DNA of 21,930 nucleotides from JOPF136 sp035541255 (GTDB lineage Bacteria; Acidobacteriota; Terriglobia; Acidiferrales; UBA7541). The DNA lies in NCBI GenBank assembly GCA_035541255.1, contig DATKNR010000069.1, positions 1 through 21,930 of the forward strand, read 5' to 3'. The notes beneath the pieces are model-generated. The model was not told the origin of the DNA and searched no databases. It was given only the letters and a program-made list of their open reading frames with translations. Both the position numbers and the translations under genes were made by a program. Position 1 is the first letter of the stretch, and each line of letters begins with the position of its first letter. This document shows positions 7,203 to 14,771 of the stretch, piece by piece.

Positions 7203-8318
7203 ATGGCGGCAAACTACAGAGCGGATCATGTGGGCAGTTTCCTGCGACCGGCAGAACTCCTGGAGGCGCGCAAGGCGGGCCCGGGAGGCGACCGGCTGCA
7301 GGCCATCGAAGACCGGCACATCGCGCGTGTGCTGGCGAAGCAGAAGGAACTGGGCTTCGAGATCTTTACCGATGGCGAACTGCGGCGCAGCCACTTCATG
7401 AGCGATTTCATCGACGCGGTGGAAGGACTGGACATGGGCGACGCGGTGACGCGCTCCTGGAAGGCGGAGGACGAGGGCAAAGGAGGAAAGGGAGAGGCAA
7501 CGAAGCAGATCAGCGTGATGGGAATCGTGACCTCGAAGCTGCGGCAGGTGCGCCCGCTGACGGGACACGAGCTGCCCTATCTGAAGCTGCACAGCCCGGG
7601 AGCGATCAAGATGACGCTGCCGAGCGCGACGCAATTTCCGGCCATTTCCTACAAACGCGGCGTGAGCGACAAGGCCTATCGAAACCCTTCCGAACTGCTC
7701 GCGGACATCGTGGAGATCATGAAGCACGAAATGGCCATGCTGGCGGCGGGAGGCGTGAGTTACATCCAGATTGACGCGCCGCGCTACAGCTATTACATGG
7801 ACCAAAAATGGCGGGAGTGGATCCGCACGGAAATGCAGCAGGACCCGGACGCGGCGCTGGAAGAAGCGATCCGCGCGGACAACGCGTGCTTTCAGGCGGC
7901 GCGGCGGCCGGGAGTGACGCTGGCGATCCATCTTTGCCGAGGGAACAACCGCAGCCATTGGTATGCGGAGGGAGGCTACGACAACATCGCGGAGAAACTG
8001 TTCAGCACCATGGAGGTGGACCGCTTCCTGCTGGAGTACGACGACGAGCGGTCGGGGACGTTCGAGCCTCTTCGGTTCGTTCCGAAGGGGAAAACGGTGG
8101 TGCTGGGCCTGGTGAGCTCGAAGCTGCCGAGACTGGAGAGCGGCGACGTGCTAGCGCGGCGAGTCGACGAAGCGTCGAAGTTCGTTCCGCTCGAGAACCT
8201 GGCGCTGAGCCCGCAGTGCGGATTCGCCTCCACGATGGAAGGAAATATGCTGACCGAAGACGAGCAGTGGTCGAAGCTGCGGCTGGTGGTGGAAACGGCG
8301 CGGCGCGTGTGGGGATGA
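7203..8318 (+). CDS. Core-MetE protein (cobalamin-independent methionine synthase C-terminal family), copy 1
   Basis: A 371-residue protein corresponding to the catalytic C-terminal barrel of MetE, without the N-terminal barrel. It begins with the family motif RADHVGSFLRP. Zinc ligands match MetE: His243 and Cys245 in IHLCRG, Glu278 in FLLEYDD, and Cys339 in SPQCGF. The homocysteine-site motif, usually I-D-E-P, reads IQIDAPRY (Asp191, then Ala). Such proteins can be folate-independent methionine synthases or thiol methyltransferases with other acceptors. The loss of Glu after Asp191 suggests a substrate other than plain homocysteine. It lies 66 bases after the TIM-barrel gene, in the same direction. 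A second, distinct homologue sits at 14772-15773. The ribosome site is poor: only GAGGG, 7 bases before the ATG. Confidence 0.85.
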   Translation: MAANYRADHVGSFLRPAELLEARKAGPGGDRLQAIEDRHIARVLAKQKELGFEIFTDGELRRSHFMSDFIDAVEGLDMGDAVTRSWKAEDEGKGGKGEATKQISVMGIVTSKLRQVRPLTGHELPYLKLHSPGAIKMTLPSATQFPAISYKRGVSDKAYRNPSELLADIVEIMKHEMAMLAAGGVSYIQIDAPRYSYYMDQKWREWIRTEMQQDPDAALEEAIRADNACFQAARRPGVTLAIHLCRGNNRSHWYAEGGYDNIAEKLFSTMEVDRFLLEYDDERSGTFEPLRFVPKGKTVVLGLVSSKLPRLESGDVLARRVDEASKFVPLENLALSPQCGFASTMEGNMLTEDEQWSKLRLVVETARRVWG

Positions 8319-8347
8319 GGGAGACAGGAAGAAGGGGCGGAGCAAGG

Positions 8348-9178
8348 ATGGGCGTGCGGGAAAAAGCGTTGATCGCTGCTGGATTGTTACTTGCGTGCGC
8401 AGGCGGCGCGCACGGGCAGGCCGTGGCAGGGGCGGCCGGTTGCCGGGCGTATGCGGCGCTGGCGCCCGCCGATGAAAGCGTGATCCGCCTGCTGGCGACG
8501 CCGGCGGTGCCGCCGCCCACGCTGGTGTTTGCCGCGCAGAGCGCGCGGCAACTTACGGAGTGGGACCTGCCAACGAAGGTGGCGGAGTGGAAAGACCGGC
8601 CAAGCAGTCCGGAGCTCGCGCGGAAATGGGAAGAACTGAACCGGAGCTGGTATGGAGCAAAGCCGGGCGATACGACGAAGAGCGTACCGCCAGCCGTTTA
8701 TCGTCCCTACGAGCTGCTGCGGATCGGGCAGCGCGACTGGAACGATCTGGAAAAATGGATGGCCAAGGAAACCTCGAAACATGGAGCGGGCCTGTGCTAC
8801 GACGAGGAGCGCGCCACGTATGTGTTTGTGGCCGGTGCGGTGCGCGATCCCGTGGCGGCTTCATCCGGCGGCCAAACGCGCACGCTCATGTACGCGCACA
8901 ATGCCGGCCAGGCGCAGCCGGAAGGAATCGGACCGGGAGGGCATTCCGCCACCAGCACGGGACACAGCGCAATCGGGGATGAATTCGACGCGTCGAGCGG
9001 TTCGAACGATCCTTCCGTGTATTCGTGTGTATATCTCTACCGGACGGCGGGGGCGGCGCAGGGCGCGAAGGCGATGCGGCAGGCAACGCCGGAACTTTAT
9101 TATTGCCACGCGGCAGCGGGGCTGCGGTCCAGCCTGAGCACGATGCTGAAGTACCTGACGAAGCAAGGGCTGCCGTAA
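8348..9178 (+). CDS. Secreted protein of unknown function
   Basis: A 276-residue protein I do not recognise. The N-terminus is a clear export signal: a basic start (MGVREK), a hydrophobic run (residues 7-18), then GGAHG|Q as a likely cleavage site near residue 23. LLAC ending at Cys17 could instead act as a weak lipobox. The mature part has four cysteines (32, 150, 227, 253), enough for two disulfides, a Gly/Ser/Thr/His-rich segment around residues 193-220, and aromatic-rich stretches such as WNDLEKWMAK. The ATG at 8348 is chosen because the signal peptide begins there and GGAG lies just upstream; the frame is open farther back but only as a shadow of the previous gene. It is the last plus-strand gene before convergent pcaG and could be an outer-surface or periplasmic factor. 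Confidence 0.72.
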   Translation: MGVREKALIAAGLLLACAGGAHGQAVAGAAGCRAYAALAPADESVIRLLATPAVPPPTLVFAAQSARQLTEWDLPTKVAEWKDRPSSPELARKWEELNRSWYGAKPGDTTKSVPPAVYRPYELLRIGQRDWNDLEKWMAKETSKHGAGLCYDEERATYVFVAGAVRDPVAASSGGQTRTLMYAHNAGQAQPEGIGPGGHSATSTGHSAIGDEFDASSGSNDPSVYSCVYLYRTAGAAQGAKAMRQATPELYYCHAAAGLRSSLSTMLKYLTKQGLP

Positions 9179-9230
9179 GAAACGACGCAGTGGCGGCGGT
9201 GATTCCCCGCGATGGGAAAATCGTCCTGCG

Positions 9231-9800
9231 CTACAGGCCGATGTCGAAGAAAACGGTTTCGCCTGCGCCCTGAAGGATGACATTCCACTCCAACTGACCG
9301 GGCGCCGTCTTTTTGGCGATGAGAGTCGAGCGGCGTTCTGCGGGCACGCGAACCAGGGCGTAATCAGCGGCATTCGCGGGCTCATCGGGAAAATAAATGC
9401 GTGTCACCAGCCGGCGCTGTAATCCCCGGGAAAACACGGAGACGGCGATGTGCGGGGCCTGAGGCTTGCCATCGGGGCCGGGCACGGGACCGGGTTTGAT
9501 TGTCGTGAAGCGAAAATTGCCGTCGTCGGTGGTAGGCATGCGGCCATAGCCTGTGAAGCCGGGCTCGACAGGCTTCTGCTGTTTGTCGTCCGGATGAGCG
9601 TACTTGCCGTGCGAGTTGGCCTGCCAGAGCTCGACGAGCGCGTCGGGAACCGGATTGCCGTCGCCATCGAGGATGCGGCCGGAGATCACCACGCGCTCGC
9701 CGGCAACGCCGGGGCCGGCAATCTCGTCCTGTTTGAGGCGCGTGAGGCCAATGGAGAAGAAGGGGCCTACGGTATGCGAAGTCGTAGCCTGAAGACTCAT
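9231..9800 (-). CDS. pcaG: Protocatechuate 3,4-dioxygenase, alpha subunit
   Basis: A 189-residue intradiol dioxygenase subunit. The alpha-type N-terminus TSHTVGPFFSIGL, the shared ISGRILDGDGNPVPDALVE and LWQANSHGKYAHP blocks, and the end QGAGETVFFDIGL fit PcaG. It lacks the His-x-His iron ligands of the beta chain, having PHIAVSVF instead, as expected for alpha. With PcaH it opens protocatechuate between the hydroxyls to give beta-carboxy-cis,cis-muconate. One base separates the pcaH stop from this start, and the ribosome site (GGAG) lies inside the end of pcaH, so the pair is coupled. Confidence 0.95.
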   Translation of the reverse strand: MSLQATTSHTVGPFFSIGLTRLKQDEIAGPGVAGERVVISGRILDGDGNPVPDALVELWQANSHGKYAHPDDKQQKPVEPGFTGYGRMPTTDDGNFRFTTIKPGPVPGPDGKPQAPHIAVSVFSRGLQRRLVTRIYFPDEPANAADYALVRVPAERRSTLIAKKTAPGQLEWNVILQGAGETVFFDIGL

Positions 9801-9801
9801 C

Positions 9802-10506
9802 TCACAGCTCCATGGGAGTGGCGTCGCGGCCGCTCAGAATGATGTCGAATTTATAGCCGAGGGCATGTACGGGCATGGTGGTCTCCCAGTCGAAAAGGGA
9901 GATCAGCCGGTTTCGCGCCTTCTCGTCCGCAGTGCAATTGAAAATCGGATCGTAGGGGAGCAGCGGGTCGCCGGGAAAATACATCTGGGTGACCAGGCGC
10001 GTGGCGAACGCGGGTCCGAACAGCGAGAAGTGAATGTGCGCGGGGCGCCAGGCGTTGTAGTGATTGCCCCAGGGATACTCGCCCGGGCGGATGGTGACGA
10101 AGCGGTAGCGTCCTTCGTCGTCGGTAAGCGTGTGGCCGGCGCCGGTGAAATTGGGATCGAGCGGCGCGTTGTGCTGGTCATTGCGATGGAGGTAGCGGCC
10201 TGCGGAATTGGCCTGCCAGATTTCGACGAGCGTGCGCGGAACGGGGCGTCCGTTCTCGTCGAGCACACGGCCGCTGACGATGATGCGCTCGCCGAGCGGG
10301 TCGCCGTGGCCCTGCTTCGTCAGGTCGCAGGCCTTGACGTCGATGGACTCGGGGCCGAAGACCGGCCCGGTAATCTCGGTGAGCGTGTGGGGCAAAAGGA
10401 TGAGGGGATGCGCCGGCGCGCGTTTGATGGACGAGCGGTAGATGGGATGCAGATGGTTGGGCTGGGTGCCGGGATAGGGACGGCGATAACCCGGGGACGA
10501 TGCCAT
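9802..10506 (-). CDS. pcaH: Protocatechuate 3,4-dioxygenase, beta subunit
   Basis: A 234-residue iron-binding subunit. All four Fe(III) ligands of the Pseudomonas enzyme can be aligned: Tyr105 in SAGRYLHRND, Tyr144 in GEYPWGNHY, and His157 and His159 in WRPAHIHF; the active-site Arg154 is also kept. The N-terminus (YRRPYPGTQPNHLHPIYRSS) is typical of beta chains. An AAGGAGA ribosome site (10515-10521 on the complementary strand) sets the ATG at 10506. A candidate promoter lies 40-70 bases upstream. No pcaB, C or D is in the window, so the rest of the beta-ketoadipate pathway must lie elsewhere. Confidence 0.97.
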   Translation of the reverse strand: MASSPGYRRPYPGTQPNHLHPIYRSSIKRAPAHPLILLPHTLTEITGPVFGPESIDVKACDLTKQGHGDPLGERIIVSGRVLDENGRPVPRTLVEIWQANSAGRYLHRNDQHNAPLDPNFTGAGHTLTDDEGRYRFVTIRPGEYPWGNHYNAWRPAHIHFSLFGPAFATRLVTQMYFPGDPLLPYDPIFNCTADEKARNRLISLFDWETTMPVHALGYKFDIILSGRDATPMEL

Positions 10507-10546
10507 GGGAGCGTTCTCCTTGGGAAAGCGCGGAAGCGCCGGAGCG

Positions 10547-10576
10547 ACTGTACTGACGGGAGGGGAAGGGTGTCAA
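10547..10576 (-). promoter_or_regulatory. Candidate sigma-70 promoter of pcaHG
   Basis: Read on the minus strand, a perfect -35 box TTGACA (10576-10571) is followed after 18 bases by TACAGT (10552-10547), which keeps the three most conserved -10 positions. It would start transcription near 10540, about 35 bases before the pcaH ATG. It lies in the 199-base divergent region 10507-10705, where I see no equally good promoter for the plus-strand transporter. Confidence 0.5.
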
Positions 10577-10705
10577 GGGCGGTAATCGAAAGAGCGTGCG
10601 TATATTGGCCAGGGTGTGTATGCTGCGGCGGGCCGCAGGGCCTGCAACATCCATGAAGAGCGACAGCGCAAGAACCGCGGATGCCGCCCACGGCGGAGCC
10701 CGGCA

Positions 10706-12010
10706 ATGACCGGCGCGCGCAGCTTCTACGGCTGGAAACTGGTGGGAGCGCTGTGGTTTCTGGACATGCTGAACATGGGCTTTCCGCTGTACTGCGCGGC
10801 GGTGATCCACGTGTACATGCTGAAGCAGATTCCGATGACGCGCGCCACGTTCGGGCTGGGCTACACGGTGCTAAATTTTTTCATCGGAGTGCCTTCGCTG
10901 CTGATCGGCGCGGTGATCGTGCGGTGGGGCATCCGGGTGACGCTGGTAATCGGCGCGGCGTTGATTCTGGCGGGATCGGTATGGATGGCGCTGGTGGTGC
11001 GGTCGCCGTGGCAGTACGTGGTGGGATTCGGAGCGATTATCGGGACGGGGATCGGATTCGGGACGGTGATGCCGCTGGCCACGTGCATCACGCGATGGTT
11101 CGCACGGTACCGCGGGCGCGCGATGGCGATTGCGTTCACGGCCTGGGGCGTGGCGGGATTTGTGGGAGCGCCTGAGTTCAACCGGCTGCTAGAGGCGAAC
11201 GGCGGAAATTTCCGGATGGCGTGGCTGATCATCGGAGGACTCGCGGTGGCTTCCGGGGCGATCGCGTGGCTGTTTGTGGCGGAGCGTCCCGAAGATCTGG
11301 GCCAGCGGCCGGATGGCGACCCCGCGGAGGCGGAGCCGACGAGGCCGCTGCCAGGAGCGGGCATGAGGGCGCGCCCGGCATGGAGTCCGCGCGAGGCATA
11401 CCAAACGCGCGCTTACTGGCTGATCTTCATCGGCTCGATCGCCTGCCAGTATCCATTCTTTTTTTTCACAGCGCACGGAATCCTGACCATGAAGACAGCG
11501 GGATTTTCCGCTGGGGCTGCGGCGTGGGCCATGGGGCTGTTCACGCTGGGCGGGCTGGGAGGACGGATTGTGGGCGGCGTGCTGGTGGACAAGATCGCGG
11601 AGCGCTTTGCGTTCATGATCGGGCTGGGCTTCTACCTGGCCGGGACCTTTCTGGCGTTTCGCATCAATGCGCAGGAGCTGTGGATCGGCGATGCGGCGGC
11701 GATGTGCTACGGGGCGGGGATGGGTTCATCCTTCATTTGCCTGAACACAATCACTGCAAATTATTTCGGATCCGCGGCGTTTCCGCGGCTGAACGGAACG
11801 ATGATGATGCTTTCCGGAGCGGTGTGCTCGCTGGCGGGAGTGGTGGGCGGGAAACTGTTCGACGTAAGCGGCAGCTACGCTCCCGCATTCCTGCTGAATC
11901 TGGCGCTGTGCGCCGCGGGGCTGGGCGCGCTGTTGTTCGCGAAAATGCCGGGGCGGGAGGCGGCCGGCGGAGCGGGAGCGCTGGTGGCAGAGGAGGCCTC
12001 CGGCACATAA
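10706..12010 (+). CDS. MFS transporter, oxalate/formate antiporter-like (OFA/monocarboxylate) family
   Basis: A 434-residue membrane protein with about twelve hydrophobic segments and a hydrophilic central loop (ERPEDLGQRPDGDP onward, after about residue 190). The N-terminal FYGWKLVGALWF and the loop motif ERPEDLGQ are typical of the OFA/monocarboxylate-porter-like MFS branch. The ATG at 10706 is preferred because the family N-terminus starts there; an in-frame ATG at 10616 would add a basic, non-hydrophobic leader. The gene is divergent from pcaHG and heads the second plus-strand run. Uptake of an aromatic acid or export of formate or another small carboxylate are both possible; the sequence does not decide. 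Confidence 0.88.
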   Translation: MTGARSFYGWKLVGALWFLDMLNMGFPLYCAAVIHVYMLKQIPMTRATFGLGYTVLNFFIGVPSLLIGAVIVRWGIRVTLVIGAALILAGSVWMALVVRSPWQYVVGFGAIIGTGIGFGTVMPLATCITRWFARYRGRAMAIAFTAWGVAGFVGAPEFNRLLEANGGNFRMAWLIIGGLAVASGAIAWLFVAERPEDLGQRPDGDPAEAEPTRPLPGAGMRARPAWSPREAYQTRAYWLIFIGSIACQYPFFFFTAHGILTMKTAGFSAGAAAWAMGLFTLGGLGGRIVGGVLVDKIAERFAFMIGLGFYLAGTFLAFRINAQELWIGDAAAMCYGAGMGSSFICLNTITANYFGSAAFPRLNGTMMMLSGAVCSLAGVVGGKLFDVSGSYAPAFLLNLALCAAGLGALLFAKMPGREAAGGAGALVAEEASGT

Positions 12011-12101
12011 CGGCAGCGGGCGGCGACGGACGGAACCCTGGAAATGAACCGAGGTTTTCTGGCCGCGCGATGGCGCGGGGGAGTGCATCGAGGAGGGTGC
12101 G

Positions 12102-13211
12102 ATGAGCGGGAAGCGTCCGATAGTGGTCTACGGGGCGAGCGGATTTTCGGGACGTCTGGTGGCGGAATGGCTGCGGGAATACAACGAGCCATTTGTAGCC
12201 GCGGGGCGGAACCGGAAACGGATCGAGGAAGTAATGAGCCGCGTGCCCGGAATCGAGACGGCAAACTACGAGATCGTGGAGACGGACGGCTCAGTGGACT
12301 CGCTCGCGCGTCTGTTCGACGGTGCGAAGGTGGTGTGCAACACGGTGGGCCCGTTCCTGTACAACGGGCCGCGGGTGATTGAAGCCTGCTGGAAAGCCGG
12401 CTGCCACTACCTGGACATCGGCGGCGAGCAGGCGTGGACGCGGGAAGTAGCGGACAAATGGAGCGAGAGATTTGCTGCGAAAGGGCTGCTGGCGGCCCCG
12501 GGGACGGCGTTCATGTCTGCAGTGAGCGACGCCGCGGCGCGGCTGATGATGGAGCGGGCGGCGATCGACACGCTGGAATTTCTGACCATGTTCAACGGGA
12601 TCCCCACGTTCGGGTCGACGCAGACGATTTTCGCGGTGATTCCGACCGAGGCGTTCTACCTGGAACAGAACCAGTTCAAACCGTGGCCGCGGGCGAAACC
12701 CTATGAGGTGCTGGTGCCGGGATCGGTGACCACGCAACTGGCCCTCCCATGGGGCGGATTTCCGCATCCGGTGTGGTTCCGCAACGATCCGCAGATCGCC
12801 AACGTGAAGTCGCTGGGCGGCCTGCTGAACCGGCAGATCATGGAAGCCGTGGTGGCGACGGAACAGCAGTTCGAAAAGGAAATCCGGCCGCTGCCCAAGG
12901 CGGAGCAGGAGAAAAAGCTGGCGGAAATGGCCGCGGCAGTCCAGGGCAGCACGCCGCCGCGGGAAAATTCGCGGGAGCAGCGGACGATTGACGTGGTGCT
13001 GGGCCGGGGGACAACGGCGTCGGTCCAATGCGTAATTTACGGGACGTGCTGCTACCGGCAGACGGGGCTGGTGCAGGCGTTTGCGGCGCACAACCTGGTG
13101 CACCGTGCGCCAAGGAAGACGGGGTTTGCATCGGCTGCGGAAGCGTTCGGGGCGCGGGAACTGCTGCGCGAGGTGGAAACGAGCGGGCTTGCGAAGTCGA
13201 GCATCACCTGA
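12102..13211 (+). CDS. Saccharopine dehydrogenase-like NAD(P)-binding protein
   Basis: A 369-residue protein with an N-terminal Rossmann motif YGASGFSGRLV (glycines 11, 14 and 17), a second conserved stretch VVCNTVGPFLYNG, and ACWKAGCHYLDIGGE, all typical of the saccharopine-dehydrogenase/trans-acting enoyl reductase superfamily. The remainder (residues 150-369) does not suggest lysine metabolism. A good ribosome site GGAGGG lies 5 bases before the ATG. It follows the MFS gene by 91 bases and precedes the MidA-like gene by 92 bases. The family includes reductases of unknown substrate in many catabolic clusters; I would not assign a reaction. Confidence 0.82.
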   Translation: MSGKRPIVVYGASGFSGRLVAEWLREYNEPFVAAGRNRKRIEEVMSRVPGIETANYEIVETDGSVDSLARLFDGAKVVCNTVGPFLYNGPRVIEACWKAGCHYLDIGGEQAWTREVADKWSERFAAKGLLAAPGTAFMSAVSDAAARLMMERAAIDTLEFLTMFNGIPTFGSTQTIFAVIPTEAFYLEQNQFKPWPRAKPYEVLVPGSVTTQLALPWGGFPHPVWFRNDPQIANVKSLGGLLNRQIMEAVVATEQQFEKEIRPLPKAEQEKKLAEMAAAVQGSTPPRENSREQRTIDVVLGRGTTASVQCVIYGTCCYRQTGLVQAFAAHNLVHRAPRKTGFASAAEAFGARELLREVETSGLAKSSIT

Positions 13212-13222
13212 TTACTCTAGAG

Positions 13223-13296
13223 GGCGGCCGGCGTTCGATATACGCACGGCGCGCCGATTTTCGGCGGGAGGCCGCCGGCAACCGCTCTCCTGTTGC
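13223..13296 (+). other. Structured leader before the MidA-like gene
   Basis: The 92-base gap contains nested and tandem inverted repeats. An outer arm GGCGGCC (13223-13229) pairs with GGCCGCC (13270-13276). Inside it is CGCCGA (13252-13257) with a 3-base loop and TCGGCG (13261-13266). Next comes GCAAC (13278-13282) pairing with GTTGC (13292-13296). No T-run follows, so it is not a standard terminator, and the next gene lacks a clear ribosome site. It could be a regulatory leader, but chance pairing in GC-rich DNA is possible. Confidence 0.35.
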
Positions 13297-13303
13297 GGAC
13301 GAC

Positions 13304-14767
13304 ATGATCCTTCAATGGAACCACCTTCCGCGGAAAACTTCCGCGGCCAGCGTTCAGGACATTGTGGCCTCGCTCCAGACGATGCTGGAGGAGGGGTGCC
13401 TGGAACAGGATCAGTTCGCCAGCCTGTGCGTTCACCTGGATTGGATCCAGTACAAACAGAATTTCCGCGAAGCGGTGACCGTGGTTCCGTATGCCGGGGA
13501 GCACCCGGGCGCGTCTCCCCTGTATGAAGTGCACGTGGACCTGCGGCAGGCGGGACCAGGCGCGCTGCGCGTGGCGATGCAGCATGCCATGGGCGCGGCG
13601 CACGCCGGCTTTGGGCATCACCCGGCGCCGAACGCGGAGGGCGTCGCGCTGGAGGATTTCCAGCCGTTCCGTTCGAGCATCGCCTGGCGATTCAACTGGC
13701 TGTACTGGCAGCGGCTGGCGGATTGGGAGCAGTCAACCGGCCGGGGCTATGAAGAGGCGCTGCCCGGCGGAAAATCCGACGCGAACCATCCCCAGGCGGT
13801 GGCGGATGGCGTGGCGGATTTCTGGACGCTGGCGCGCGATCTGGAGGTGAAGAATCAACTGCCGGCGGAACTGTTCGTTTTGGAAATCGGCGTGGGCATG
13901 GGGACGCGTGCGGGGCTGTGGCTGGACCGGTTCCATAAACTGGACCGGGAGCGGGGAACAAATTATTACTCGCGGGTGCGCTTCCTGCTGGGCGATTACT
14001 CGCCGGCCACGCTGGAGCGCTCGAAGGCCGCGGTGCGGGCGCACATGGACCGGTGCAGCTTTGTGGTGCTGGACGCGCTGAATCCGATGCAAACGCTTTC
14101 GTTCCTGCGGCACAAAGTGCTGCACATCCATCTGACCAACGTGTACGACAACCTGCCGGACGAGGAGATGGCGAGGCGGGACGGGCGGCTGCACCTGGTG
14201 GAGGTGCGCGCGTATCTCCCCACGGCGGATGCGGAGCGGATTGCAAATGAATTCGAACTGGCGGCGCGCGAACTGCCGCGCGCGATTGAGCGGCTGCTGG
14301 AGGTGGGGCCGGAACATTTCCCGGACCGGTCGCGGGGAGTGGCCTTCTGGCAGCAGGTGTGGGCGGCGATGAGGCTGGAAGAACGCATGGTGTGCGCGGA
14401 CGATGTAAGTCCTGAAGCGCTGCCGGGCGACCTGGACCTGGCCCGGCTGGAAGAGCTGCTGGGCGAAGCGCCAAGCGATTTGCGGTTTCACGTGAATTCG
14501 GGAGCGCTGGAGAGTTTCCGGAACACGCTGCCACTGCTCTCCACGCGGGGATATCTGCAAGTGCAGGACATTTTCGTGACGCATTGGAACGAATACCAGC
14601 TGGGATTCCACGGTCCGGGAAAACTGGACGGGTCGATTGTGAACTGGGTGAACGGGGCGCTGCTGCGGGAAACGGCGGAGCGGGCCGGATACGACGTGCA
14701 TTTCGCGCCGTTCCGCTACCGCGAGGGCTCGCGCACGTCCATGCTGTATACGACGCAACGGGAGTAA
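13304..14767 (+). CDS. MidA-like SAM-dependent methyltransferase
   Basis: A 487-residue protein that resembles the MidA/NDUFAF7 (PF02636, DUF185) methyltransferases. The SAM motif I is FVLEIGVGMGTRAG at about residues 191-204. LGDYSPATLERS (about 229-240) corresponds to the family 'YSP.L...Q' region, and IHLTNVYDNLPDEE (about 275-288) to the 'NE..D.LP' motif. Known eukaryotic members methylate an arginine of a complex I subunit; bacterial members are mostly uncharacterised. The ATG at 13304 is chosen because upstream in-frame sequence has no credible start or homology and runs back into the previous gene. The ribosome site is weak. It ends 4 bases before the second core-MetE gene, so a methyl-group role shared with its neighbours is plausible. 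Confidence 0.72.
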   Translation: MILQWNHLPRKTSAASVQDIVASLQTMLEEGCLEQDQFASLCVHLDWIQYKQNFREAVTVVPYAGEHPGASPLYEVHVDLRQAGPGALRVAMQHAMGAAHAGFGHHPAPNAEGVALEDFQPFRSSIAWRFNWLYWQRLADWEQSTGRGYEEALPGGKSDANHPQAVADGVADFWTLARDLEVKNQLPAELFVLEIGVGMGTRAGLWLDRFHKLDRERGTNYYSRVRFLLGDYSPATLERSKAAVRAHMDRCSFVVLDALNPMQTLSFLRHKVLHIHLTNVYDNLPDEEMARRDGRLHLVEVRAYLPTADAERIANEFELAARELPRAIERLLEVGPEHFPDRSRGVAFWQQVWAAMRLEERMVCADDVSPEALPGDLDLARLEELLGEAPSDLRFHVNSGALESFRNTLPLLSTRGYLQVQDIFVTHWNEYQLGFHGPGKLDGSIVNWVNGALLRETAERAGYDVHFAPFRYREGSRTSMLYTTQRE

Positions 14768-14771
14768 CCCC

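Noticed and set aside
9179..9230. Possible bidirectional terminator between the exported protein gene and pcaG
   Set aside because: Only a 4-base CGAT/ATCG pairing could be found, with no adequate stem or T-run on either strand.
13028..13303. N-terminal extension of the MidA-like protein back to an ATG at 13028
   Set aside because: It overlaps the end of the preceding gene out of frame and has no family-like sequence before 13304.
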